Below, one piece after another: positions 15,772-25,618 of a stretch of DNA of 64,000 bases (positions are counted from its first letter, which is position 1; the number at the start of each line of letters is the position of its first letter). Both the position numbers and the translations under genes were made by a program. Where the stretch lies: NCBI GenBank assembly GCA_026129095.1, contig JAHCIT010000004.1, forward strand, positions 270,850 through 334,849, in the 5' to 3' direction. Source of the stretch: Deltaproteobacteria bacterium. GTDB taxonomy: Bacteria > JAGRBM01 > JAHCIT01. The notes under the pieces are model-generated. The model worked only from the letters and a program-made list of their open reading frames with translations, was not told the DNA's origin and made no database searches.

Positions 15772-18051
15772 ATGCCACAGATCGAAACCACCCCTGAAAT
15801 GGTCGAAAACACCTACCGGAAGATGACCGAGCGGCTTGCCATCATACGCAAGCGGCTGGGCCGCCCACTGACCCTGATGGAAAAGGTGCTGCTCACTCAT
15901 CTGCGTGATCCGGAAAAGCAGGACCTGAATCCCGGCAAGAGCTACCTGCTTGTCCAGCCGGACCGGGTGGCCATGCAGGACGCCACAGCGCAGATGGCCC
16001 TGCTCCAGTTCGCGCAGGCCGGGATCCCGCAGGTGGCCGTGCCCTCCACGGTCCACTGTGACCATCTCATTCAGGCATACGTCGGGGCGGACGCCGACCT
16101 CAATACGGCCCTCGACAAGAACCGCGAGGTCTACGACTTTCTCGCTTCCATGTCGAACAAGTACGGCATCGGCTTCTGGAAACCCGGCGCGGGAATCATC
16201 CACCAGGTCGTTCTGGAGAACTACGCCTTTCCGGGCGGCCTGATGATCGGCACCGACTCCCATACCCCGAACGCCGGTGGACTTGGAATGTTCGCGTCGG
16301 GCGTGGGCGGAGCCGACGCCAGCGACGTGATGGCGGGACTGCCGTGGGAAGTCCTCTATCCAAAGAAGGTCGGGGTCGTGCTCAAGGGCAAGCTGAACGG
16401 CTGGGCCGCGCCCAAGGATGTCATCACGCAACTGTGCGGCATCCTGACCGTCAAGGGCGGCACCAACCGGGTCGTCGAGTATCTCGGTCCGGGTGTCAGG
16501 TCGATCAGTTGCACGGGCAAGGGGACGATCACGAACATGGGCGCCGAACTGGGCGCCACGACGTCGATCTTCCCTTACGACGAACGCATGGGCGCGTATC
16601 TCAAGGCGACCCGCCGGGCAGCCATCGCGGCCATCGCCGACAAGTATTTGGATCTCCTCCGGGCCGACCCGGAAGTGGAAACCGATCCGAAAAAGTATTT
16701 CGATGAGGTGGTCGAAATCGACCTGGACAGGCTGGAACCGGTTGTCGTGGGGCCGCACACGCCGGATCTTGCCCGGCCGGTCTCCCAGCTTCCCGCCGAC
16801 GTAAAGAAAAACAGCTACCCGGCCGAACTCACATCGGCACTGATCGGGAGCTGCACGAACTCCTCCTACGAGGATATCTCCCGCGCCGCCGACGTGGCCC
16901 GGCAGGCCAAAGCCGCCGGAATCAAGGCAAGGATACCGCTACTGGTGACGCCGGGCTCGGAACAGGTGTTCGAGACCATCAAGCGCGACGGCCTGATGGC
17001 CGATCTTGAGGCGATCGGCGCGACGGTGCTCGCCAACGCCTGCGGACCCTGCATCGGACAGTGGCGGCGCGACGACTTCCAGAAAGGTGTGAAGAACTCG
17101 ATCATCAACTCTTTCAACCGGAACTTCCCGGCCCGTAACGACGGGAACCCCGACACCCTGTCGTTTATCGGAAGCCCCGAAGTGGTGGTCGCCTATGCGC
17201 TGGCCGGACGGCTGGACGTGAATCCGCTGACGGACGAGGTGGGGAAAAACGGCAGGCCGGGTGTACGGCTCAAGGCTCCCGCCGCCGCGCCGGAAGTCCC
17301 GCCCAAGGGGTTCACCAGCAAGGATGCCGGTTACATCGCTCCCGCATCCGATGGCTCGAAAGTGCAGGTCAAGGTCGCTCCAGACAGCGAACGGCTGCAG
17401 CTTCTGGAGCCGTTCAAGCCATGGGACGGCAGGGATTTCGAGAAGCTCCCGGTACTACTCAAGGCGGCCGGCAAGTGCACGACCGACCACATCTCTCCCG
17501 CCGGGGTATGGCTCCGCTACCGGGGCCACCTGGACAAGATCAGCGACAACATGTTCCTGGGCGCAATCAATGCCTACACGAAGGAAGCCGGACGGGCGAA
17601 GAACTTGCTCACCGGGACGTCTGACACCGTTCCCGCAGTGGCCCGTCACTACAAGGCACAGGGCCACCGCTGGGTCGTGTTCGGCGACGAGAACTACGGC
17701 GAAGGCAGTTCCCGCGAGCACGCCGCCATGTCGCCCCGCTACCTGGGAGCGGCGGCGATCATCGTCCGCAGTTTTGCCCGCATTCACGAGACGAATCTGA
17801 AGAAGCAGGGCGTGCTGCCGCTCACGTTCGTAAATCCCGCCGATTACGAGAAGGTGCGCGAGACAGACCGGGTAACTGTTTCCGGACTTTCCAGCCTGGC
17901 GCCGGGATCGAAAGTGAAGGTGACGCTCCATCATGAGGATGGCGGCACCGACAGCTTCGACGCCGCACACAGCCTGAATGCCGAGCAGATCGAATGGTTC
18001 AAGGCCGGATCGGCCCTGAATCTGCTCGCCCGGCAGGCCAAGCGGGGCTAG
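15772..18051 (+). CDS. Aconitate hydratase, mitochondrial type
   Basis: Interconverts citrate and isocitrate in the TCA cycle using a [4Fe-4S] cluster. At 759 residues it fits the mitochondrial (ACO2-like) subfamily rather than the 890-residue AcnA or AcnB forms. Cluster cysteines lie in IGSCTNSSYEDI and NACGPCIGQWRR. Other landmarks are IGTDSHTPNAGGLGM, GYIAPASDG at the domain linker, and the swivel-domain motifs CTTDHISPAG and YGEGSSREHAA. This subtype occurs in scattered bacterial phyla including deltaproteobacterial lineages. A good Shine-Dalgarno AAGGAG precedes the start. A gene for an exported protein follows 12 bp later. Confidence 0.96.
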   Translation: MPQIETTPEMVENTYRKMTERLAIIRKRLGRPLTLMEKVLLTHLRDPEKQDLNPGKSYLLVQPDRVAMQDATAQMALLQFAQAGIPQVAVPSTVHCDHLIQAYVGADADLNTALDKNREVYDFLASMSNKYGIGFWKPGAGIIHQVVLENYAFPGGLMIGTDSHTPNAGGLGMFASGVGGADASDVMAGLPWEVLYPKKVGVVLKGKLNGWAAPKDVITQLCGILTVKGGTNRVVEYLGPGVRSISCTGKGTITNMGAELGATTSIFPYDERMGAYLKATRRAAIAAIADKYLDLLRADPEVETDPKKYFDEVVEIDLDRLEPVVVGPHTPDLARPVSQLPADVKKNSYPAELTSALIGSCTNSSYEDISRAADVARQAKAAGIKARIPLLVTPGSEQVFETIKRDGLMADLEAIGATVLANACGPCIGQWRRDDFQKGVKNSIINSFNRNFPARNDGNPDTLSFIGSPEVVVAYALAGRLDVNPLTDEVGKNGRPGVRLKAPAAAPEVPPKGFTSKDAGYIAPASDGSKVQVKVAPDSERLQLLEPFKPWDGRDFEKLPVLLKAAGKCTTDHISPAGVWLRYRGHLDKISDNMFLGAINAYTKEAGRAKNLLTGTSDTVPAVARHYKAQGHRWVVFGDENYGEGSSREHAAMSPRYLGAAAIIVRSFARIHETNLKKQGVLPLTFVNPADYEKVRETDRVTVSGLSSLAPGSKVKVTLHHEDGGTDSFDAAHSLNAEQIEWFKAGSALNLLARQAKRG

Positions 18052-18063
18052 ACTACCGGGAGC

Positions 18064-19014
18064 GTGCTTTCCCGCCTGTCAAAATTGCGTGGTCTAATGC
18101 CACATCTGGGTCACTGCCAGAACGTGGTGCTGCTCGTTCTGACGCTGACCGCGATGACTGCGGCCGCCTATCTCCTCCCGCCGGAGAAGGTGATCCAGTA
18201 CTCCCGTGATCCGTGGAAAGGCTCCGAGCCGTTCCGGGTTAACGCCAGGCATACCCTCATCCGGCAGGGACAGCAGCCGCTCCAGACCACGGCAGAGATC
18301 GACTTCGGCACCGGGGGCAACTTCCGGATCGCCGACAGGGACCAAGACGGGATTCTCCTCCATGTCACGCCCGCCGGGGCAGCCGAATACTCAGCCGGGC
18401 AACCGGTGGATCCCGTGGTTGACCTGTTCGGATTCCGGTGGCTGTTCATGCCGGTCGTGGCCCCGCCAGCCAAGCGGCTTCAGGAGCTGCGGGACCAGGG
18501 GTTCCTGCTCCCTGACAATGCGGTAATGATGGTCGTGGACCGGATGCTGAGACGGGGGCTCAAGGCGGACAGGCGGCGTCTGACCGCCTGCGAGGACCGG
18601 AAGGATCCCTGCTACGTCATCGGATCAGAACTCCCGTCGCGGCCGGGCGATCCTCCCCGGAGCGAGCTGTGGGCCAACTCGGTCACATTCAGGCCGGTTC
18701 GATGGGTCGAGGTACGTGGCTCCGTGGTGATCGATACGCGGCTGGAATATGCCGGGAAGGATTTTGCCGGCCTGCCCTATCCTGCCGTTGTCACGATTCG
18801 TGCGCCCGGTATCGAACACCGGTTCGAGACGGTTGACCTGGCACGCAACCCGAAATTTGCCCCCGACCATTTCGAACCCCGCCCACCTGCCAAGGGTGAA
18901 AAACCGGGTAACGGCAAGAAGTCCGGAGACTCCAGCTCCGCAAATGACAAGGCGCCGATATGCAACGAGAAAAGCGCGGAAACTGGCCCTACTGACAGCT
19001 GCCCGCTCCCCTGA
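18064..19014 (+). CDS. Exported protein of unknown function
   Basis: A 316-residue protein I cannot place in a family. An N-terminal hydrophobic segment (about residues 20-38, VVLLVLTLTAMTAAAYLLPP) suggests a signal peptide or membrane anchor. The middle is rich in beta-strand-like stretches (AEIDFGTGGNFRIAD, WVEVRGSVVIDTRLEYAG), loosely resembling a LolA/RseB-type sheet, which is inference only. Two Cys in TACEDRKDPCYVIG could form a disulphide. The last 50 residues are a low-complexity, Lys/Pro/Ser-rich tail with two further Cys. The start is GTG with GGGAG upstream; an ATG 11 codons later is the alternative. It lies 12 bp after aconitase. Confidence 0.65.
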   Translation: MLSRLSKLRGLMPHLGHCQNVVLLVLTLTAMTAAAYLLPPEKVIQYSRDPWKGSEPFRVNARHTLIRQGQQPLQTTAEIDFGTGGNFRIADRDQDGILLHVTPAGAAEYSAGQPVDPVVDLFGFRWLFMPVVAPPAKRLQELRDQGFLLPDNAVMMVVDRMLRRGLKADRRRLTACEDRKDPCYVIGSELPSRPGDPPRSELWANSVTFRPVRWVEVRGSVVIDTRLEYAGKDFAGLPYPAVVTIRAPGIEHRFETVDLARNPKFAPDHFEPRPPAKGEKPGNGKKSGDSSSANDKAPICNEKSAETGPTDSCPLP

Positions 19015-19177
19015 CTCCCTGGATAGTCCATGAACCGGACTTCATTTTCATTGACAGGCAGATAAGTCAGAACACCGCAAAAGGTGATGCTGCGTGTTCT
19101 GCCGGCAATAGCCGGTATGTGCCGCATGAACCCACGGTAGTTGTTCTTTCCCCAATGCCGGTTACGCTTCCCGCCTG

Positions 19178-19375
19178 ATGAGCTGGGTGCCCCTCACCGA
19201 AAACGACTGGTACTATGCGGCCGGTATGTTCGCGTTTATCCAGATATACATGTCGTGGATGTTCGCCCGCCAGATGAGAAAGCACGGCGACCTGAAGCCC
19301 AACGTCTCCCAGAACGACGCCCGGCTGCCGCTCCTCCGGCGCCGCCTGAAAAAAAACAAGCCTGCGGCGGACTGA
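19178..19375 (+). CDS. Small single-TM protein encoded just before priA
   Basis: A 65-residue protein, unrecognised. Residues 10-32 (DWYYAAGMFAFIQIYMSWMF) form one membrane segment rich in aromatic residues; the rest is very basic (KNKPAAD end, RRRLKKN). It is followed after three bases by the priA ATG, a spacing typical of translational coupling, which supports it as a real gene even though no strong ribosome binding site is visible. The 163-bp gap upstream (19015-19177) contains a TTGACA near 19050 but no matching -10 box. Confidence 0.55.
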   Translation: MSWVPLTENDWYYAAGMFAFIQIYMSWMFARQMRKHGDLKPNVSQNDARLPLLRRRLKKNKPAAD

Positions 19376-19378
19376 CGC

Positions 19379-21853
19379 ATGGCCTTCTACGCTCTTGTCG
19401 TGGTCCAGGAGCCGCGCTGGAGCGCACTCACCTATGCGCTCCCGCCGGAACTGACCCGCCAGCTGACTGCCGGGTGGCGGGTCCGGGTTCCGTGGGGACG
19501 GGCGGAAAAGCGAGGGATCATCGTCTCCCTTCACCGGGAGCCGCCCGCGAATCTCGACCCCGGCTCCATCCGCATGGTGCTCGGAACCGACGGCGGCGCG
19601 CCGCTCATCGATCCTGCTTCCATTGAACTGGCCCGCTGGATCGCCCGCTACTACCGGTGCTCCATTGGGCAGGCTGTCCGGCTTTTCATTCCACCCGAGG
19701 GCCGGGACCGTCAGGAGATGACGGTCCGGCTTAACCTCTGGGACACGCCTGTGATCGACCTCTCCGAACTCGATGGCCCGGCATCCCGCTTGTACGAATA
19801 CCTGCTGGAACGCGAGGCCCGGACACCGGGCAGGCCGCTGAAACTCTCCGGGCGTGCGATTTCCGGGCTGTCGTCAGGCGAAATGAATACGGCCGTCCGC
19901 GATCTGGCGCAGATGGGAATCATCAGTGCCAGTGCCGGTCATTCCAGGGGGCGAATACGGGAACGGACCGTACCGGTTTATTCCCGTTCCGGCACCCCGG
20001 TCCCCAGCAACATCAAGCTTGCTCCCGTGGCGCTGAATATTCTCACCGCGCTGGAACATGCCCCCCGTCAACTGGCGCTGGCGGATCTGCCCGGCAGTCC
20101 CGCATCCCGGAAAAAAGCACTGGCGGAGCTGGAGAGGCTGGGCCTTGTGGTACCGGGCCAGCAACTCCTGCCGCGGGTGCAACCGGGAACCAGTGCCGAG
20201 GCAGAAAAACCCCCAAAGCCAAGCCCCGAACAGGAACAAGCCATCGGCCTGATCCAGAACGATATATCCAGAAACGGTTTCCAGGTAACCCTGCTCCGGG
20301 GCGTCACGGGCAGCGGAAAAACCGAGGTGTACCTCCGGGCCATCGAGACAGCCCTCTCGCTCGGCAGGGGAGCACTGGTGATCGTGCCGGAAATCGCCCT
20401 GACGCCTCAGACCGCTTCACGCTTTACCGCCCGGTTCCCCGGACAGGTGGCCGTACTCCACAGCGGACTCGGTGCCGGCGAGCGGCATGACGAATGGTGG
20501 CGTCTCCGCAGGGGCGAGGCCCGGGTCATTGTGGGAACCCGTTCTGCACTGTTCGCGCCGCTTCAGGATACCGGCCTCATCGTGGTGGACGAGGAGCACG
20601 ACTCCTCGTTCAAGCAGGACACGGTTCCCCGGTATCACGCCCGCGATACGGCGGTGAAAAAGGCCCAGATCCTGAAAATCCCGGTCGTGCTCGGTTCAGC
20701 AACCCCTTCACTCGAAACCCTCGATAATGCCTGGCGTGGCCGTTACCGGATCGTGGAACTGACCGGGAGAGTTGCCGCCCAGCAGATGCCCTCCATCCAG
20801 GTCGTTTCACTCCGGAAGGAAGACCGCACGGATTACGACCGCGATCGGCCATGGTTCCTCTCCGGGCCGGCGGAAAAAGCCATCGAGCAAACGCTTGCAG
20901 CGGGCGAGCAGGCCATGATCTTCCTGAACCGGCGGGGTTATTCACCGGTGTTCCCATGCCTGTCCTGCGGACATGTGCCGGAATGTCCGCACTGCTCGAT
21001 CCCGATGACCTACCATCATGGGGCCGGAACGCTCGCCTGCCACTACTGCGGGCACGAAACCTCACTACCCCGTACCTGTACTGCCTGTGGCGGCGCGGAG
21101 TTCGACGCCAAAGGGCTCGGTACCGAGCAGGTCGAGATGGCCCTCCAGAGCCGGTTTCCGGGAGCCCGGATTGCCCGGCTCGACCGCGATTCGATCCGGC
21201 GCAAGGGCACGCTCCATTCGATTCTCGACAGGTTTCGCAGCAGGGAGATCGACCTGCTGGTTGGGACGCAGATACTCGCCAAGGGCCATGACTTTCCGGG
21301 TGTCACGCTGGTGGTTGTGGTCAGTGCCGACCAGGCACTGCGAATCCCCGATTTCCGGGCCGAGGAAAAGGCCGCCCAGTTACTGGCACAGGTATCGGGC
21401 CGTGCCGGACGCGCTGACCGGCCCGGCCGGGTGATCGTTCAGACCCATGAACCTGAACATCCGGTCATCCAGTGGCTCCAGAAACCCGGCGATGAACTCT
21501 GGAAACGGATCCGGGAGGAACGCGAACCGCTGCTCTATCCGCCTTCGGGACGCCTTGCCACAGTGGAAATCTCCGCCCGCAACGAAACGGCGGCCGACCG
21601 GGTAGCCCGCTCCCTCGCCGGCCAGTGGGCAGTTCCAGCCGGAGTCGTGCGTCTGGGGCCGGCAACGCCACCTGTCGGCAAGCTGGCGGGCCGCTACCGT
21701 CGCCGGTTCCTTCTGAAAGGAAATTCATCAGGCGTGCTGAATAATGCACTGACGGGACTGGAACAGTTGCTCGCCAGTATTCGGGAGCGCGACGCGTCAT
21801 CCCTGGCCATGGCACGGATCACTGTGGATATCGACCCCCAATCCCTGCTGTAA
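19379..21853 (+). CDS. priA: Primosomal replication-restart helicase PriA
   Basis: DNA helicase that reloads the replisome at stalled forks. At 824 residues it is somewhat longer than the E. coli protein. The N-terminal DNA-binding domain (1-110) is followed by a helicase core with Walker A RGVTGSGKTEVYLRA, DEEHDSSFKQD (DEEH box) and GSATPSLET. The zinc-binding repeats CLSCGHVPECPHC, CHYCG and CTACGG supply eight cysteines. Motifs VGTQILAKGHDFPGVTLV and QVSGRAGRADRPGRVIVQT complete the helicase. It follows a small membrane-protein gene by three bases. Confidence 0.96.
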   Translation: MAFYALVVVQEPRWSALTYALPPELTRQLTAGWRVRVPWGRAEKRGIIVSLHREPPANLDPGSIRMVLGTDGGAPLIDPASIELARWIARYYRCSIGQAVRLFIPPEGRDRQEMTVRLNLWDTPVIDLSELDGPASRLYEYLLEREARTPGRPLKLSGRAISGLSSGEMNTAVRDLAQMGIISASAGHSRGRIRERTVPVYSRSGTPVPSNIKLAPVALNILTALEHAPRQLALADLPGSPASRKKALAELERLGLVVPGQQLLPRVQPGTSAEAEKPPKPSPEQEQAIGLIQNDISRNGFQVTLLRGVTGSGKTEVYLRAIETALSLGRGALVIVPEIALTPQTASRFTARFPGQVAVLHSGLGAGERHDEWWRLRRGEARVIVGTRSALFAPLQDTGLIVVDEEHDSSFKQDTVPRYHARDTAVKKAQILKIPVVLGSATPSLETLDNAWRGRYRIVELTGRVAAQQMPSIQVVSLRKEDRTDYDRDRPWFLSGPAEKAIEQTLAAGEQAMIFLNRRGYSPVFPCLSCGHVPECPHCSIPMTYHHGAGTLACHYCGHETSLPRTCTACGGAEFDAKGLGTEQVEMALQSRFPGARIARLDRDSIRRKGTLHSILDRFRSREIDLLVGTQILAKGHDFPGVTLVVVVSADQALRIPDFRAEEKAAQLLAQVSGRAGRADRPGRVIVQTHEPEHPVIQWLQKPGDELWKRIREEREPLLYPPSGRLATVEISARNETAADRVARSLAGQWAVPAGVVRLGPATPPVGKLAGRYRRRFLLKGNSSGVLNNALTGLEQLLASIRERDASSLAMARITVDIDPQSLL

Positions 21854-21938
21854 ACCGCTGTAAACCACTCTAGATTGGAGGCACTGGCGTTGCGCCGGGA
21901 AGCTTCGGGCCGCTACACTTGTCACGGTGGGCCAATGG

Positions 21939-21967
21939 TTCACGCGGCTACTGTATTCCCCTATATG
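21939..21967 (+). promoter_or_regulatory. Possible sigma70-like promoter of the S41 protease gene
   Basis: TTCACG (21939-21944) and TATATG (21962-21967) are 17 bp apart, each matching the consensus at four of six positions. They lie 80-110 bp before the TTG start at 22049. The 195-bp gap shows no gene. The end of priA is followed by a tiny direct repeat of CGCTGTAAACC-like sequence that I regard as chance. Confidence 0.4.
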
Positions 21968-22048
21968 CGGGCGGCCTTCCGCCGTGCAGCAGGGGCTGCT
22001 CTTTAGCCCTCTGTATCATGGGATAAGCCACTGGAAGGCATAACGGAT

Positions 22049-24925
22049 TTGTCAGTCCGCCTGAAATTTCTTCTTCGCTCGGCCGCACTCGCAACGATTG
22101 CCTTCATCGTCGTTGCCTCGGGCACACGGGCGGCGCCAACCGCGGCGCCGTCTTACGACCTCAGCAGGGCGGCAGTGGTCGAGACAGTACTCAAGTTCGT
22201 CGCCGAGGCCTACATTGATCCGGCCCGGTTCGATCCTGAGCGGGCATTCGAAAACACGATGAAGGATCTCGAGGCATTCATCCCCGAGTTCCGGTGCGAT
22301 TTCATCAAGGGCTCACGCCGCTACCGTATGCAGATGAACACGCAGGCCAAGGAAGTCGAGCAGGTCCGGCTGCTCACGTTCGACGATTACCTCCGGAATG
22401 TCCGCGGCGTGCTCGCGTTTATCCAGCAGACCCTGAAAAGCGACATCCCGCTCGCCAAGATCGAGTATGAGGCGGTCAACGGGTTCCTGGGTATCCTGGA
22501 TCCGCACTCGCGGCTCATGGATCCCGACGGCTACGAGGAGTTCGTCGTTGCCACACAGGGCGAGTTCGGCGGGCTCGGCATCCAGATCCAGATGCGGGAC
22601 AACCAGCTGACGGTTATCTCGCCTCTTGATGACACTCCTGCCTCGAAGGCCGGTATCCGGCCGGGCGACCGGATCGTCAAGATAGAGGACGAGGCGACCG
22701 ACAACATGACGCTGGACGAGGCGGTCAAGCGGCTGCGCGGTCCGGCCAACACCCAGGTAAAACTCACCCTGCTTCGCGGCAAGCTGGACCCGTTCGACCT
22801 CACCCTGACCCGGGCCCGCATCAAGCTGAAGGCCATTGAATCAGCCCTGCTCGAAGACAATGTGGGCTATGTCCAGGTAAAGAGCTTTCAGGAAAATACC
22901 GCCGTCAACATGGAACAGGCTCTGGACAACCTCCAGCGGCAGTCCCCTGACAAGGCGCCCCTCAAGGGCGTCGTGCTGGATCTCCGGAACAACCCCGGCG
23001 GCCTGCTTGATGAGGCCACGGCCCTGGCGAACCGGTTTCTGAAGCAGGGAGTCATCGTCACGACGGTTGACGGGCGCAACACGAAGTCCACACGCGCGAA
23101 GTCGGGGCTTGCCCGCAAATACGGCGAAATCCCGGTCGTGGTGCTGGTCAATGAGGGGTCGGCCTCGGCCAGTGAAATCATCGCCGGCGCCATCAAGAAC
23201 CAGAACCGGGGCATCATCCTCGGACAGCGGACCTTCGGCAAAGGATCAGTGCAGAATGTTTTCCCGCTGAGCGACCGCTCGGCACTGAAACTGACCGTGC
23301 AGCAGTACCTGACGCCCGGCGACATCTCGATCCAGAACGTCGGCGTCATGCCCACCATCCAGCTGAACCCCGTCGTCGTCACCGCCGAGGAGATCAGGCT
23401 CCGCGCCCACCAGCGCCCGTACCGCGAGGTTGATCTGGACAACCACCTGATCGCCCACGGGTCCGATGAAAAGGCACAACAGCCGGTGGATCCTCCGCTG
23501 GCCGACCTGGATTTCCTGATGGAGCCGGAGCCAAAGGCGGGAGACACCCCGGTCGGCGAAGACGATCCGAGCAAGCCCTTCTCCAACGCCGAGCAGATGC
23601 GCGCCGCGCTCCCCAAGGACTTCTCCGTGCAGCTCGCACGGCAGATGATTTCCGAAGGCGGCGCCGCGCAGATGCCCCAGTTCCTGGAACAGGCTCGTCC
23701 GGTCCTCCGCCGCGTGGCCAAGCAGCAGTCGGCGCTGATTGACAAGGCGCTGGCCAAGGCCGGTATCGACTGGAGCCCCGGCCCCGCCCTTCGCGCCGGC
23801 ATCAATCTCGAAGTTTCACTGACCGTGCAGGACGAACGCGGCAATCCCATCCGGGCGGCCGTGTCTGGCCGGAAGAACTACCTCAGTCTCAAGGTCGTGA
23901 ACCGCTCCCAGGCGATGCTCTACCGGCTTCACGGCTACACGACGGCCAAGAACGGTTTCCTCAACAACCAGGAGTTCCTTTTGGGCAGGGTGGCCCCTGG
24001 CGCGACGGTCGAAAAGAAGGTTCCCGTACAGCTCGGACACGGCCTGTCCGGATGGACTGAATTCGTAAAGGTGACGTTTGAAGCCGGCGAGAAGGAAAAG
24101 ATTTTCGAGACCAGCCTGCCGGTTTCCATCGACCGGGCACCAAGTCCCCGTTTTGACGTCACCTATACGCTCTCGGACAACACCAGCATCAGTCCGCTGG
24201 TGAAAGGGGACGGCGACGGGCTCATCGAGCCCGGCGAAACCATCGGCATCAGTTTCCGGGTCCGCAACAGCGGCAAAGGGGATTCCGAGCGGGCGTTCCT
24301 CCAGCTCCGCACCCGGAACGGCCAGCTGATCGAGATCGGCACCGCGGGATCGCGATACCAGATACAGGGGCTCAAGGCCGGGACCACCCAGAACATCCTC
24401 GTTCCGGTGCAGATCAGCAAGGATTTCATGGAACCCCGGCTGACCCTGCCCATGCGGATAACGGACGCGAACTTCCCGTCCGAACTGAGCGCCGATATCG
24501 TGATCCCGGTTTCGATCGGTCCGGCCGCCCATGCGAGGGATCCGATCGTCACCAACACGCCGGTCACACTGTCTGCGCCGGCCGTACAGATCGAGCAGGC
24601 CGTCTCCGCCGGAGCGACCGTCAACGAGCGCTCCTTCAAGCTGAGCGGCGAGGTTATCGATGACGGTCCTGTCCGCGACCTGTTCGTGATGGTGAACGGG
24701 CGCAAGAGCTTCTACTACTCGTTCGAGCAGGCAGCCGCGGCCAAGCTCGACAAGTACCCTTTCAACGTCCGGTTGCCGATCCAGACCGGGCTGAACCGGG
24801 TGATACTGGTCGCACGGGATACGGCCAACCTGACCTCCGTGCAGAGTTTCACCGTCTGGCAGACGGACGGGCCCCTGCCCGCTTCCACGGCCCAGCGGGA
24901 TGCGCCGCCTCCTGCGACACCCTGA
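22049..24925 (+). CDS. C-terminal processing peptidase (S41/Ctp family) with long C-terminal extension
   Basis: Periplasmic serine protease of the Ctp/Prc family, 958 residues. A signal peptide ends near ASGTRAAP (residue 28). A helical N-terminal part leads to a PDZ domain (about 170-255: GGLGIQIQMRDNQLTVISPL, KAGIRPGDRIVKIED). The S41 core has LDLRNNPGGLLDEA, the catalytic Ser in VNEGSASASEI (about residue 371) and the Lys in GQRTFGKGSVQ (about 398). Beyond residue 480 lie about 470 more residues with beta-rich, Ig-like blocks (GDGDGLIEPGETIGISFRV and a later NGRKSFYYS block). Usual Ctp length is 400-550. The start is TTG with GGAAGG 12 bases upstream; no ATG is available nearby. A rhomboid gene follows after nine bases. 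Confidence 0.9.
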   Translation: MSVRLKFLLRSAALATIAFIVVASGTRAAPTAAPSYDLSRAAVVETVLKFVAEAYIDPARFDPERAFENTMKDLEAFIPEFRCDFIKGSRRYRMQMNTQAKEVEQVRLLTFDDYLRNVRGVLAFIQQTLKSDIPLAKIEYEAVNGFLGILDPHSRLMDPDGYEEFVVATQGEFGGLGIQIQMRDNQLTVISPLDDTPASKAGIRPGDRIVKIEDEATDNMTLDEAVKRLRGPANTQVKLTLLRGKLDPFDLTLTRARIKLKAIESALLEDNVGYVQVKSFQENTAVNMEQALDNLQRQSPDKAPLKGVVLDLRNNPGGLLDEATALANRFLKQGVIVTTVDGRNTKSTRAKSGLARKYGEIPVVVLVNEGSASASEIIAGAIKNQNRGIILGQRTFGKGSVQNVFPLSDRSALKLTVQQYLTPGDISIQNVGVMPTIQLNPVVVTAEEIRLRAHQRPYREVDLDNHLIAHGSDEKAQQPVDPPLADLDFLMEPEPKAGDTPVGEDDPSKPFSNAEQMRAALPKDFSVQLARQMISEGGAAQMPQFLEQARPVLRRVAKQQSALIDKALAKAGIDWSPGPALRAGINLEVSLTVQDERGNPIRAAVSGRKNYLSLKVVNRSQAMLYRLHGYTTAKNGFLNNQEFLLGRVAPGATVEKKVPVQLGHGLSGWTEFVKVTFEAGEKEKIFETSLPVSIDRAPSPRFDVTYTLSDNTSISPLVKGDGDGLIEPGETIGISFRVRNSGKGDSERAFLQLRTRNGQLIEIGTAGSRYQIQGLKAGTTQNILVPVQISKDFMEPRLTLPMRITDANFPSELSADIVIPVSIGPAAHARDPIVTNTPVTLSAPAVQIEQAVSAGATVNERSFKLSGEVIDDGPVRDLFVMVNGRKSFYYSFEQAAAAKLDKYPFNVRLPIQTGLNRVILVARDTANLTSVQSFTVWQTDGPLPASTAQRDAPPPATP

Positions 24926-24934
24926 CCGGACCGC

Positions 24935-25618
24935 ATGATTCCCTGGCGTGACGAAAACCCCCGCCGCCGCTTTCCGGTGGTGTCTGTTCTGCTGATTGCG
25001 GGCAACACGCTGGTCTTCGTCTGGACGAGATTCCTGTCCGGCCAGTTCGAAACCCTCATCAACCAGTGGGGTTTCATTTCATCCGAGTGGCGGGGACTGG
25101 ACATCCTGGAGACAGCGGCCAGTCCATCCAGTGCCTCCACCCTGGCGACGCCACTGACGTCGCTTTTTCTCCATGCCGGAGTGCTGCATGCCCTGAGCAA
25201 CCTGTGGTTCCTGAAGGTGTTCGGCGACAACGTGGAAGACGCCCAGGGGCGGCCCCGGTTTCTCGTGTTCTACATCCTGTGCGGCCTGTTCGCCGTCTTC
25301 GTCCACTACGCGGTGGATCCGGCTGCCTCGCTTCCGCTGGTAGGCGCAAGCGGAGCCGTGAGCGGCGTGCTGGCGGCCTATGTCTTCTACTACCCGACCG
25401 TCATGATCCAGTCGTTCGTGCCGGTCATCATCATTCTGGTGCCGGTCCGGATTCCGGCCTTCATGTTCATCGGGATATGGGCGCTGATCCAGGTGGCCGG
25501 AAGCATGGTCTACACGGGAGGCCCCGGCATCGCCTACGGCGCCCATATCGGCGGGTTCCTGGCCGGGCTCGCACTCGCCCCGGTGTTCCGCCGCAAGCGG
25601 TCATCACGGCGCGGGTGA
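24935..25618 (+). CDS. Rhomboid-family intramembrane serine protease
   Basis: A 227-residue, six-to-seven-TM protein. It shows the rhomboid L1 region and LTSLFLHAGVLHALSNLWFL with the conserved His and Asn of TM2, the nucleophile motif VGASGAVSGVLAAY in TM4, and the catalytic His in IAYGAHIGGFLAGLALAP of TM6. It would cleave membrane proteins within the bilayer. It is nine bases after the S41 protease gene, so the two proteases may be co-expressed. Its last 15 bases overlap the end of the converging FGE-like gene. Confidence 0.92.
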   Translation: MIPWRDENPRRRFPVVSVLLIAGNTLVFVWTRFLSGQFETLINQWGFISSEWRGLDILETAASPSSASTLATPLTSLFLHAGVLHALSNLWFLKVFGDNVEDAQGRPRFLVFYILCGLFAVFVHYAVDPAASLPLVGASGAVSGVLAAYVFYYPTVMIQSFVPVIIILVPVRIPAFMFIGIWALIQVAGSMVYTGGPGIAYGAHIGGFLAGLALAPVFRRKRSSRRG

